Below, one piece after another: positions 41,680 through 53,465 of a stretch of 64,000 nt of DNA. How positions within the stretch are numbered: position 1 is the stretch's first letter; the number at the start of each line of letters is the position of its first letter. The position numbers and the translations under genes were made by a program. The stretch comes from Prorocentrum cordatum (lineage: Eukaryota > Sar > Dinophyceae > Prorocentrales > Prorocentraceae): the NCBI GenBank assembly GCA_963575745.1, contig CAUYUJ010014760.1, forward strand, positions 612,245 through 676,244. The letters run 5' to 3'. Under the pieces are notes generated by a model. It was not told where the DNA came from, ran no database searches, and was given only the letters and a program-made list of their open reading frames with translations.

Positions 41680-43560
41680 CAGCAGTCGGGCACTGGACTG
41701 ACAGGCGGCACATTCAAAATGAGAGACGGGGCCGAGTGCCCCGGCAGAGCCGCGGCGCTCGGAGCCCACGAGGGCTGATCCCCACTGGCGCCCAGCGGCT
41801 CTGCAGACTGGCTCACCCCTTGTGCGAGCGATGGGCTCACCTGCGCCGCGTCGGTGTCTTCCTCCAAGCTCTGGCCAGCGCGCGCCTCCTCCGCGTTTGT
41901 ACGGCGCGGGCTGCGTCCACGGCATCCAGCCCCTGTTGGCCCCTCTCCCCCCGCGGGTTCGGGTCGCTCCTCGCCCGGCACCACGCGTGGAGGTCCGCCC
42001 CCTGGCAGCGTCGCCGATCCCGACCCTGCCATCGCTGCCTCGAGGGCGGGCTGCCCAGCAGCCGCCAGGCCCTGGGCCTGCAGGGCTGCCTGCTCGCCCG
42101 CTGCCGCCTTGACCCGAGGCTCGGCAGCAGCGCGAGCGCGAGCCCGGCGAGCCGCCTTGCGCTCGCCCCACGCAGCCTGGCTGGCAGCGGCTGTGGCGCT
42201 GGCCTCCTGCTGGGCGTTCTCATCCGTGGCGGCGCCCGGGCCCTGCTGGAGCTCGGCGATCGCTGCGACCGAGGCGCCAGACATCTGGGCGGGCGCCGCC
42301 GCCGCGCGGCGGGCGCCGCGCCCTCCGCCACAGGCGTTGCGGCGCCCTGCATCTCGACGGCATTGGTGGCGACTGGCAGCGGGAAGAGGGCCTCGAGCTG
42401 CTGGAGCAGCACCTGCGCGCGGGTCAGCTCGTTGGCGCGATGCTGATGGACCAACTGGCAGGCCTTGAGCTAAATCACGGCCTCGCGCGACGCCTTCGCT
42501 GCGCGCTCGGAGCGGCGTTGGGCACGCTCGACGAACGCCCGCTGCCTCGCGAGGCGCACCTCCGGGGTCCTGGCCACGATGATCAGCGTCATCCTGTCAT
42601 CCGGACTGAGTATTCCTGCTCCTGCGCCTCCAGGATGCTGGTCGGCAGGCAGAGCTCGCGGGGGACGCGCGAAGCATCTTCGCAGACTCCTCTGCCATAC
42701 GGCGGAGGTTGCGCCTGTGAATGGCCAAGGCAGCATCGCCCGTGGGAGGCTTGATCCAGGCTGGATGCGCTCGCGCCTGCTCTGGCATTGCAGGGAGCAC
42801 ACCGAATGCCTCCTGCGGGCCTGCCGGGCGATCCGCCGTCTCCTCGGACGACTCGGGCTCGCTATCGTCGAACGTGGCGCCTGTGGCTGGCGAGCGACGG
42901 CGGGGAGACTGGCGCCTGGAAGGCACCTCTGGGGCTGGCTCCTCCGCAGGCTCGCCATCGCGCTGCTGGGGCTGGGGCGGCGGGGCACGGATGGGGCTGC
43001 GCTGGCGAGCGCTGCTGCGCGCCGGCCTCGAAGTGCGCCGCCGTCTGTGCGAGCTCCGCTGATCTCGTCCACTTCCTCCTTGCTGGTCGCGCCCTCCGCC
43101 GTCGTGCTGCTGCCCGCTGCCTGCGTGCTGCTGCTGGTGCTGCGGCTGGTCACGGAACGCACTGAAGGCGGGGCCGTGCGGCGGGAGCGGGTAGCAGGTC
43201 CTGCACATCATGTCACTGGCGGCGTCGGCATGGCCACATGCAGGACACCACCGCGGCGGAGGTGGCGGGGGCGGCGGGGACTGACCGCCCGTTCCTCCGC
43301 CTTTGCCTCTGGCCTGCCATTGTGCACATTATGCTCGGGCACGCCTGTGCCGAGCCGGCTCGCCGCCGCCGCCGCTGGGCTGCGGGCGCGGCGTGCCGCC
43401 AGCAGCGGGGCGCCTGGGCGCGAAGGCCTCCTGGCACGCCAGGAGCAGCGCGCGAAGCGGCGCGGCGGGGCCCTGACCGCCCGCAGCGCGGGCGAGGGCC
43501 GGCGCGCGTGGCTGCCCGCCCCGAGAGAAGTTCACCGCACCTGGCACGGCGCCCGAAACC
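41680..43560 (-). pseudogene. LINE2 amino-terminal ORF: Cys zinc finger and coiled coil
   Basis: A zinc finger of the CxxC-x(n)-CxxC type reads RWCPACGHADAASDMMCRTC (about 43256-43200), preceded by a proline run. It is followed by Gln/Arg/Ser-rich disordered text, then a helical segment VRLARQRAFVERAQRRSERA (about 42.55 kb) and LTRAQVLLQQLEALFPLP (about 42.41 kb), which looks like a coiled coil. A Gly/Pro/Ala-rich linker leads to the RNase H. Such amino regions probably bind the element RNA. Two or three frame shifts are needed. The 5' limit is uncertain. Confidence 0.68.
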
Positions 43561-43609
43561 TCTCGAACCGGGGCGGCAGCTGCAGGACTGGGAGGAAGGA
43601 GCAGGGGGA

Positions 43610-43695
43610 GGAGGGAGGGGGCATCGGGAGGAGGTGAGACGCGGGGCGCTGTCCCTTCGAAACGAGGACGCAACACCACAGGATGGCTGGGAATA
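43610..43695 (+). repeat. RepA terminal block, solo copy
   Basis: ACGCGGGGCGCTGTCCCTTC followed by ACGCAACACCACAGGATGGC and TGGGAA, preceded by GGGAGGAGG. It matches the right end of RepA at 6.05-6.09 and 0.16-0.21 kb, but no 89-bp monomer is present to the left. It sits at the presumed 5' edge of LINE2. Confidence 0.8.
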
Positions 43696-44249
43696 AAAAT
43701 GAGATTGCATGCGCAAGGAAGACAAATCTGAAGCCCCGCAAGGGGCCCCCTCCTCCTTCCCATCTATCAATATTTTCTGCCATCCATCTTCCCATACCTC
43801 CGTATATCCCCCCCCCCCCCCACCTCCCCAATCGCTATCTCCCCGGCCCCGTTCCACCCCCCCTTCCCACCGATCCCGGGGCGGGCGACAGGGAAAATAG
43901 CAAAGGGGGAATTCAAGAACCAGCTGCATGCAGCTGGATGGCTTGACGGGGGCGACCATGAGTTCCCGCGCCCCGATCTCCCTCTCGTCCGACCCGACGT
44001 CCCTCCCCCACCCCTTGCTACGCGGCTCTTCTGTCTTGGCCCACTGCCAGCTTGGGCGGACTCGCACGACCTCCTCATGGGTCGCTGTCCTGTCCTGTCC
44101 TGTCTTCCCCCCAGAGGAAGCCTTGCAATGCCGCCCCCTCTTTTTCCGAATCCCCTTTTTCGCCCTCCTCCCCACTCGGGGCCACAAGCGCGGGCAACCA
44201 CGCGCGAACCTTACCTTCTGCAATTCCGGCTTCTGAAAGGCCGGCCGGG
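43696..44249. other. No recognisable gene
   Basis: A C14 run at 43808-43821 and C/T-rich sequence; frames are not protein-like. It separates LINE2 from LINE3. Confidence 0.5.
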
Positions 44250-44639
44250 GTTCAGGAGTCGAAAGATGCCTGCAGCCAAGTGGACCCCAGCGGGGGTGTC
44301 CGACACCCCAGAGTCGATTGGACCCGCAGGGGAAGGGTTCGCCACTGGTCGCAGATAAATGCCCCCTTTCCCGATATCCCCCCTTCGTCCGACAAGAGAA
44401 CGGGGACCGAGGGGAAGTCAATATCTACCCTCCCCCCCGGGAGGGTGCCAGGACCCTCTTCACCCTCATCCTCCCTCGAGACAATCCTGAAGCAGCCCTC
44501 GGGCCGCTGTTTCGCTTCTAAACTGGCGCGCGCCCGCAGTCGAGATCGGCCACCCGCGGCCCGCAAAAAACCGGCCCGCTGTGTCAGCGCACTGACAACT
44601 GTGAACTGAATTTTGAAATCTCGCAATACTGAAAGAAGA

Positions 44640-45300
44640 CTCAGGTGCACTCGGCAGCCTGCTTAGCGCGGCCGTCAGCCAGCTGACGGCCCCTATAAGC
44701 ACGCGCAGAAACGTAGCCATCTACAACGTCTTGCCGAATGGCGTGCCTTCTGACCTCGACGCCACCTTTGCGTTGGAGAGCGCGCCGCGCAAGCGTCCAC
44801 ACATCCGCCCAATCCGACTTGGCCGAGCATAAAAACGTCGGCACATGGACCGAGACCCCCCCGAAAAAAATGAGATCGCCCATGAAGGAGGCATCGGGCA
44901 GGGCCCGCCTAAGGCCCGTGAGCAGCGTTCAGAAATCGCGCGCATCGACATCGCGCAGCCCTGCGGGAAGACCTCCCGCGACCAACGCCCGCGTCGTTCT
45001 GCCGAGCGGAGCGCGGGGTCATCGCGGAAAGAAGCAACGGCCAAGCCAATCGAGCGGGCGGCGGGCGGCAGCCCGCGCAGCCAAGGCTCTTCTGGGGCAC
45101 TGGTGGGCAGGAGAAGACAAGCAGGCAACGGCGCGAGCAGCGTCTGCCGGATGAAATGGACGGACGGGTTGCCGGCGGCCTCCACCACGCAACTCACGTT
45201 CGCCGGGAGCTCTCGGCTAAGCGCCGAAGGCCCCGATGCCCCGGGCGCCCCTGGCGCCAGCGAAGAAGGGCGCCTGGGGGTGAGGAGCAAACTGGACAAC
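44640..45300 (-). pseudogene. LINE3 RNase H remnant
   Basis: The last 60 codons read SDWADVWTLARRALQRKGGV, RRHAIRQDVVDGYVSA and YRGRQLADGRAKQAAECT, then a stop. This matches the terminal RNase H block (H-A, then basic linker, then GN-x-LAD-x-x-AK), with GN changed to GR. The first Asp and the Glu regions must lie further up (45.3-44.9 kb) but are blurred by frame changes. Function as for other RNase H domains; this copy is broken. Confidence 0.65.
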
Positions 45301-45399
45301 TTGGCCCGCGTGAGAGACCCGGCTGGAACTGCCTGTCCCGCGGAAACTGCCCCCCCCCGAAACAACGCTGACTACGCGGGCGCGCCCATGGGCCTTGAG

Positions 45400-46420
45400 T
45401 TTGGCACGGCAAGCATTGACGGGCTGCAAGAACGCGGCCGAAACTCTGGAGCCCCAGGGTGATCCGACACCCCGACCGGGAGCCAACTGTCGACAATGAC
45501 GCCCGACGCCTTCTCAACCGCGCGAGGGCAAGGATGCCAAACCGAATGCGCAGCCGCTGATAGATGATATCACCCGATCATATTCATCGAAATACCGAGT
45601 CTGACAGCCGCAACAACTGCCGCTGTGAACGGGCCGCGAATGGCTTGCCGAGGTGAGCCGTGCTCAGCGAGAGACTGCCGAGCCCTGCGCCACCACCCCT
45701 TCGGGGGCCCACCCGCCCCGCAATCCCGGGGGGGCAGCCGAGGGAGGGGCGGCATTGAGATCGCGCGCAGGCTCCATACGCGGCGCCCCCGACAGCTGCA
45801 GCATGAGAGCAACTGACCTACCTGCTCACTTCTGGGACTGCGTTGATGCTCACTGAAACAGTGCTCTTCGGAGCAGGCGCCCGTCGCCACCCGTCGCCCC
45901 CGACCCGCGCGAGGCGGGGGCTTGCGCGGCAGCGCGAGCTGCGCGACGCACTCTACGCATGAGTGTTACTGCAGCATGCAAGTCACCGACGGGAGCGACA
46001 ACTGTTTTGCGCTTCGTCCGAGCAGCGCCACGCCGAGATGCCTCGGCGCGACTCTTGATCGCGCAACCAGCAGAGCTGCCAACGCCAGACAGGCGCCCAG
46101 ATTGCACGGCCAGGCTTTCGTTGCCTCTAGCGCCGCGGCAGGCCCCCGGCGAGCGCGCGCGACTTGGGCCTGCTAGCTGGAGGATGCACGTCCTCGAGGT
46201 CCTCGCGGGGCACCAGGGCAGGCTGACGCAGGATGTGGGAAATATATTGCACCTGCCCAGGGGGGGTTGCCAGGCGCCTGGCCCCTCTGAAGAACGCCTT
46301 GGGCGGTTTTGTTGGCCGCTTTGCATTTTGGGCCTCTGACGGGCCAAACGCCTGGCAAAGCTGAATGTTTGAAGCACTCTGAACCCTTTCTCTACGCCGT
46401 CAGGCCCGCCCCCGCGGGCA
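45400..46420 (-). pseudogene. LINE3 post-RT connection region
   Basis: A frame reads GPFTAAVVAAVRLGISMNMI (about 45.65-45.58 kb), which corresponds to the conserved RGPAGA-x-x-x-x-x-x-IGW segment of dinoflagellate LINEs. Further up is RLSGVGSSAGCAIKSRAEA (about 46.1 kb), which resembles LGVD-x-x-AG sequence. Strand and order agree with the RNase H that follows. No catalytic site is expected. Confidence 0.5.
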
Positions 46421-46450
46421 CTCACCCATTCAGCGCGCGCAGCGACGATC

Positions 46451-46869
46451 TGGGAAGACCCCAAAAGATTAGATGTCAAATATAAGGGGGACCGGGCGCA
46501 AAGAAAAACATTGAAAACGCAGTAGGCGGCAATGCGAAAAAGAACAAGCCACCGATCTGAAAACGCTGGGCAATCTGAACTAGAACACGAATGCTCCCCA
46601 CTCAACGTCGAAATTTCTCGCTGGGGCAAAAAAAGACGGCGCGCCGGGCTGCGCTGCGTTCAAATTATTACAACGTCGCACGTTGTGTTTCTTCTTGCTT
46701 CACAAGGTCCTCATGTTTTACGCGGTTCAATGGAAATGATGTTCGGACTGGATTGAATATTGCACATATGTTCGAACAATAGTTCGAGGGTTCGATATCC
46801 GATGCAATTGCGAGGATTACCGACGATGTTGGGGGCGCTCGCAGTTCGAACGAACATTGCAAATTGAGG
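46451..46869. other. No recognisable gene
   Basis: Moderate GC sequence with repeated GTTCGAAC-like pieces near 46760-46850 (TTCGAACAATAGTTCGAGGG and AGTTCGAACGAAC). No coding text. Confidence 0.5.
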
Positions 46870-46995
46870 GGACAAAAGAAAAAGGGTGAGCACATGTATA
46901 TTAATGTATATGTGTTGAGGTAAATGTAAATGTGTATAAATAAATAAATAAATACATGCATGTATATATATGTATGTATACGTATATGCGCGCGC
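46870..46995 (+). repeat. AT-rich (TATG/AATA)n tract with alternating purine-pyrimidine end
   Basis: TGTATATTAATGTATATGTG, AAATAAATAAATAAATAC and ATGTATATATATGTATGTAT lead into CGTATATGCGCGCGC. This is the strongest AT-rich island in a GC-rich window, and the alternating end could adopt Z-form DNA. Confidence 0.85.
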
Positions 46996-49085
46996 TCGCC
47001 CCCCCCCCCCTCCCCCCTCGCATGATCATGCGCATTCTCCCTTCATCCCTCCAGCCGTCCCCCCCCCTTCCCTCCTCCTGCTCGTCTTCATTATGTGTTG
47101 CTGCGTTGCCAACTCATGTTCCTGATGCCCCTCCTCGTCCTCCTCCTCCTTCTCCCCCCCCCTCGCACTCCCCCCCCTCGCCATCTCACGTTCCTGATGC
47201 CCCTCCCCCTCCCCCAGGCAGCCCCCCGCGCCCGGCGCCGCCAAATGCCCCGCGCAAGCCTAGAGTCGCTGCGCCGGCAAAGAAAGCGGCGCCAGACGAG
47301 GCGGCCCGACCGCCCGCCACCACGGCGCGTGGACCACCATAACTTCCGAAGGCTCTGATCGCGCGAGCGCCGAGTGAGAGGGCGAAACAGGCGACGCTGC
47401 ACTCCGGGCGCGGCGCGCATCAAGGCGAGGGGCCTCGACCCCCCAGCCCCCCGAGAACGGAGGCCACCTCGGACTGGCGCTGAGTCCACGCAAACCAGAC
47501 TCGACGGCGAAGACGAGATGCCGAATACACTCGCCCGCCAGGACATTCGTCTGGCAGCTCGAACAGCTGCCTCGGCGAGACCTGATTGCAGCCGGCGCCG
47601 CCGCTGGCTTCGACGCGTCTGAGACGCGCCATTCGATCGCCAAGGTCGAAAGACTGCTACTCGGAATCCGCTTCCACGGGCCAACGAAGAGGGCCCCGCA
47701 GCAGCCCCGACGCCCAGCGACCAACCCACTCAGCCACCGCGGGGTCAAATTTCTAACCGCCGGCAAGCTGGGGCGGGAGGCGAGGCGCCGCCCGCTTTGA
47801 AATTTGGGCTGCTGCGCCGCGGTTTGGGAGGCGTCGAAACGTTAAGCGCCCCCCCCCCCGCCTCCTGTGCAGCTGCAACTCCCGGCCCAGCTCAGCCAGG
47901 TGGAGTCTCTGCGCAGCTCGGCCGACTATTGAAACTCAGGGTCTGTCTGCCTGGTTTCGACGGCGAGGGCCGCTGACAACCCCTGCGAGAAAGAGCGGGG
48001 TGGCGGGGGGCGGCCAGAAAAACAGCGCCCGCGGAGCTCTGCTGGCATCGGTCAACTTCCCCCCCTGATCACCGAGATTTCAACTGAAGCGAGGGAGGCG
48101 CGAAAATGCCGAAATTTCTAGAGCTCGCCCAGCCCGTCGACAACTCGAGCAACAATCCCCCGCCGCGCGGCGAGGGGGCGCGCGCCAGGAAAAGGCAGCG
48201 GGGGGGGGGGGGGGGGGGGGGAAAAAAATGTATTGGCCTGCTGCCGCTGCCGCGCCTGCGGGTCGGCTCTGCCCGTGCAAGGTTGCCCCTCGCTGGGCGG
48301 GGTCAGGCAGGTGCCGGTGCGCACCTGCCTCGCGACTGCGACCGAAGGCTGCCCGGGCGGCGGCGCGCCCGCCCTCCCGAGAACCTGGCCCGCGACTGCG
48401 TGACATCGATCATTATCTGGCCTCGCACCGCGCGGCCGCTGCCGAGGGAATGCGCGGGGGGGGCGTTCTAACCTGAGGGGGCGGCGGAAGCTGGCGCAAT
48501 CCTGGAATGCACCGCCGAATAAGGAAAAGGAGGGTCGCGCCCGCGGCTTAGAGCACCGTGATCCGCCGCTTGCGCTGCAACCCATCAGATGCTGCGAAAG
48601 AGTTGCGCACCCTGCCTGCGCCGCCTGCCCGCCGCGCAATTGAGCGAGATGCGGCGTGCCCCGAACGAGCCCCAACTAACCTGAGCCAAACAACTCATCA
48701 GGACTAGGACCCCCGTCGCAACGCAAGACGCACGGCGTGCCGAATTGACGAACAACCTCGCCAAGCCTGCAAAACATGCCCCTCTTAGCGACCGAGACGC
48801 CCTGCGAGTCTCATTTACACGACTGCCCAGAATACCCCTCATATAACGAACTGAAATCCTCGCTGGCTCCAGCACTGCATCCCCGCCGCGATGAGAGGGC
48901 AGCCCATGGCGCTGCTGCGCGACGAGTCCCCGACGCGCCGCCTTGCCCCGCGACCTCGGCAGCCGCGAGCAGTCGCAGAAACGATGTTCCGAAACCCCGG
49001 CGGCGTCAGACCAGGCGACGGCTTGTGAGCTGAGAACTGACCTGGGGCTCGCGCGACCTGGTGCAATGGCTGCTACGATGCATCA
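46996..49085. other. No recognisable gene; C/T-rich and G22 tracts
   Basis: C-rich runs near 47000 and 47845, CTCCTCCTC near 47130 and a G22 run at 48200-48221. Minus-strand text such as SCQTNVLAGECIRHLVFAVE (about 47.5 kb) is mildly protein-like and may be decayed LINE3 5' sequence, but no motif supports it. Confidence 0.45.
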
Positions 49086-49089
49086 CTCG

Positions 49090-49740
49090 CAGCTAAACAC
49101 CCAATTGTGATTCAACGACGCGCAGGCACTTTGCCATCTGAGGGCCCTGCATGGCCCGATGAAGGTTTGAGAAGAGCGCGCGAGAGATCTCAGGGAGAGC
49201 AACGTCCGAAGGCTCAGCATCGACAGCGTCGCCAACGTCGTCCAACGTCGTCGAACGGCACGCCGTAAACCTCGAGGATGCCCGCGAAGAACTCGGGTTT
49301 GCCGGAATCTTCCCAGAACGCGGCATCCGCACCCCTGGGGCACCTGCACGAGGCTGCGCCGGAGGAGAAGGAGCAGGAGCACCAAGCCGATGGACTGGAT
49401 CTTCCGCTGCCTGAGCTGGCTGAGCTTCGCCACGCGTCTTGTCCAACTGCTCCTTAACGCTGGCTGCGATGGGATTGAGGGCCTCTTCCGCAACTGAAAA
49501 GAGTCCGTGGAGACTGGTCACCAAATTTCGAGCTCCTCGAGCGGGTTGGCGGCGGCGGTGGGCTGGGCGGACATGGTCGCATACTTCTCAGCGGCCGTTG
49601 CAGCTGCCTCGCCTGCCTTGGACTTGCACTCCGCCAAGTTGTTTGTACATTGCTGCATATACGCCATAGCTTTGGCCGCTGCGGAGGTGGGTTTGTCGTA
49701 CTCTGTGTTTGTTCGAGTCTCTGCTAAACAAGATCAGGAG
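49090..49740 (-). pseudogene. Helical coding remnant, ORF1-like
   Basis: One minus frame reads AKAMAYMQQCTNNLAECKSK, then AGEAAATAAEKYATMSAQPT and NPLEELEIW before a stop. A one-base shift then continues SLHGLFSVAEEALNPIAASV, KEQLDK, a Pro-rich segment and LFSNLHRAMQGPQMAKCLRV. This is clearly one helical protein with one frameshift at about 49530. Composition resembles the amino ORF of LINE2. It could be the 5' part of LINE3 or a host gene piece; no family is recognised. Confidence 0.55.
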
Positions 49741-50310
49741 CCTGACGAACAGCACGAGCGGAGGGAATGGCGCCACCTGCTTCCACAGCTCGAACCGCGG
49801 CAACGCGGGCAATATTCATGGCATACCACCCCTTAAACACAGCAGCAAGGTCATCCGTGCGAGGCACGGCAGAGTCATGAGGAAATGAACGAGGTAAGCC
49901 ACCTTTCCAGTCACCCCTGCGAAGCACACCACGAGAAAAGGGCGAGGCGAGCCACACTTCAATTTGCCTGAAAACTACTGTATATAATTGGCGCGCGGTC
50001 TACTGGGAAGCTGCCCACAGATCAGACACGACATGCGCCAACCGGAGTTGCCATTGTGTCAGCAGCGTTTGTTAGTACACGTCTACACATGAGAGCCACC
50101 CATGTCGAGCGCGAGGGAACGGCACGATGGAAAGCTGGGGTGGATGCCGTCTTCGCCGGGGCGAACCAGCGGGACACCTCGGCTAGGGGCGGACATGGCG
50201 AAAGCATGACTGCAGCCGCGGAACAGTTGTGTCCCCATGGTTCGCAACAAAAAAACATGCAACAAAAACCATAGCAAAACTAAAGAAATTGAGCCCAAAC
50301 AGCATTGGAC
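49741..50310. other. No recognisable gene
   Basis: Short minus frames (for example AVEAGGAIPSARAVRQAPDL near 49.8 kb) may extend the helical remnant upstream. Nothing else. Confidence 0.45.
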
Positions 50311-51900
<1,590 letters not shown>

Positions 51901-52069
51901 CCAAAGCGGCATAATCGGCCGAGCTCCGCGCATCTCGTCGAAGCGCGGGTCGCGCGGACGGGCGGCCCTCGGCTTCGCCGCGGCCTTCGGGGCAACCGGT
52001 CTCCTGGAGGAGACCTGCGGCGGGGCGGCAGGGATGCTTGACTCCTCCATGCTGCGGTGTCCTGTAAGG
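51901..52069. other. Spacer
   Basis: GC-rich sequence between the ATC tract and RepC. No feature recognised. Confidence 0.5.
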
Positions 52070-52830
52070 ACCCAGAACCCAAATCCCACCAGCCCTTTGG
52101 GCGTGAGTGGTTTAGAGAGCCCGCTCTGTTCTCAACCCCCCTTCTTCCCCTTCGGGGAGGGGTTTACCCCTCCCCCTACCCCCTCCCCTGGGCCTGGAGA
52201 GGTCCCTCCGCGGGTCGTTGGGGGGGCTATTTTCGACTCCTGGGAGGGCTAAAAAACGACACCCCTCACGAGGACTCTGGCCCCGACGGGGGGAGGCAGA
52301 AAAAACCCTCTCCTCTTCTTTGGAGCCAAAATCATTGATTTTACTGAGGTGTTGGCCCCATTTTCGCCTTCTGAGGGGGCAGCGCTCATTAAAGCTCCCC
52401 TCTTCCTTCCAGGCAAAATCATTGATTTTACGAAGGTGTTGGCCTCATTTTGCCCTTCTGAGGGGGCAGCGCTCATTAAAGCTCCCCTCTTCTTTGATCG
52501 ATTCCCTCCAAGATGGCCCCAAGAAGCGCCCAGGAGGCACCAAGAGGCCCCAAGATGGCCCCAAGAGGCCCCCAGGAGGCCCCCAAGAGGCCTCCAAGAG
52601 GCCCCCAAGATGCCCCCAAGAGGCCCCCAAGAGGCCCCAAGAGGCTCCCCCGAGGCACCCAAGACGCTCCTGGAAGCCCCTGGGGCCGCCAAGAGGCCCC
52701 CAAGACGCCCCAAACGGCCTCCAAGAGGCTCCCAAGAGGCCCGAAGAGGCTCCCCCAAGGCACCCAAGACGCTCCTAGAAGCCCCTGGGGCCGCCAAGAG
52801 GCCCCCAAGACGCCCCAAAAGGGGACGAGG
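52070..52830 (+). mobile_element. RepC composite repeat, copy 3
   Basis: Header AATCCCACCAGCCCTTTGGG (52082), then CTTCGGGGAGGGGTTTACCC and CCCCCTACCCCCTCCCCTGG. Two copies of a 105-bp piece containing AAAATCATTGATTTTAC and AGGGGGCAGCGCTCATTAAA follow (52.33 and 52.42 kb). Then comes CTTTGATCGATTCCCTCCAA (52.49 kb) and a GGCCCCAAGAGGCC array to 52.82 kb. The order matches copies 1 and 2. The ATTGATTTT block is also in copy 2 (AATCAATGATTTTTGC at 31.62 kb). Confidence 0.8.
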
Positions 52831-53250
52831 TGCCCGAACGCCTCACGCCACGAGGAGCCCGAACGACTCACACCAGGACGAGGGGCCCGAACGACTCACA
52901 CCACGAAGAGCCCGAACGACTCACACCAGAAGGAGGGGCCCGAACGACTCACACCAGGACGAGGCGCCCGAACGACTCACACCACGAGGAGCCCGAACGA
53001 CTCACACCACGACGAGGGCCCCGAACGACTCACACCACGAGGAGCCCGAACGAGTCACACCAGGAGGAGGGGCCCGAACGACTCACACCAGGACGAGGGG
53101 CCCGAACAACTCACACCACGAGAAGCCCGAACGACTCACACCAGGACGAAGAGCCCGAACGACTCACACCACGAAGAGCCCGAACGACTCACACCAGGAC
53201 GAAGGGCCCGAACGACTCACACCAGGACGAGAAACCCCCAACCACTCAAA
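52830..53250 (+). repeat. CCCGAACGACTCACACCA tandem array
   Basis: About 16 units of 24-27 bp. Each carries CCCGAACGACTCACACCA, followed by CGAGGAG, CGAAGAG or GGACGAGGGG linkers that alternate. It directly continues RepC copy 3. Confidence 0.93.
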
Positions 53251-53425
53251 CCACGAGGAGCGCTTTCTCTCTCTCCTCCTCCGCCTCGTCCTTCTCCCGC
53301 TCCCAACACAAGGAGGATGTACAAGGAGGCGGGAGGAAGGAGTAACAGGGGAGATATGCGGGGCCAAGCGGACACACGCCTGAAAAACACGACTGTCGGC
53401 ATGCTTCGCAAGAGTTGCTGTTGTG
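53251..53425. other. Spacer with CTCCTCCTCCGCCTCG tract
   Basis: Short C/T-rich and GGAGG sequence; no gene. Confidence 0.5.
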
Positions 53426-53465
53426 AGATGGGCTGGTGGGGATACGCGAAGCGTAAAGAATTGCC
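53426..53465 (+). repeat. 33-bp dispersed motif, copy 2
   Basis: GGGCTGGTGGGGATACGCGA, then AGCGTAAAGAATTG. Only two substitutions from the copy at 32.2 kb. Confidence 0.85.

Larger units (their letters stand above)
34950..43560 (-). mobile_element. LINE2: near full-length decayed non-LTR element with MTase-like domain
   Basis: Minus-strand order: zinc finger and coiled-coil ORF (43.5-41.7 kb), RNase H (41.5-41.06 kb), endonuclease (40.75-39.7 kb), RT (39.1-37.2 kb), C2H2 fingers (36.9-36.7 kb), LFSG/methyltransferase-like domain (36.3-35.4 kb) and a proline-rich tail (35.35-34.95 kb). From my knowledge of dinoflagellate genomes this is a recurrent dinoflagellate-type retroelement. The parts are contiguous without foreign arrays, unlike LINE1. 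About ten frame changes or stops and an altered RT active site make it inactive. Confidence 0.8.
44250..46450 (-). mobile_element. LINE3: 3' part of a non-LTR element
   Basis: Contains a post-RT region (46.4-45.4 kb), an RNase H (45.3-44.64 kb) and a short tail. RNase H is C-terminal, as in LINE1. RT palm motifs were not found in the preceding DNA by eye, so the copy may be 5'-truncated or badly decayed. Confidence 0.6.
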
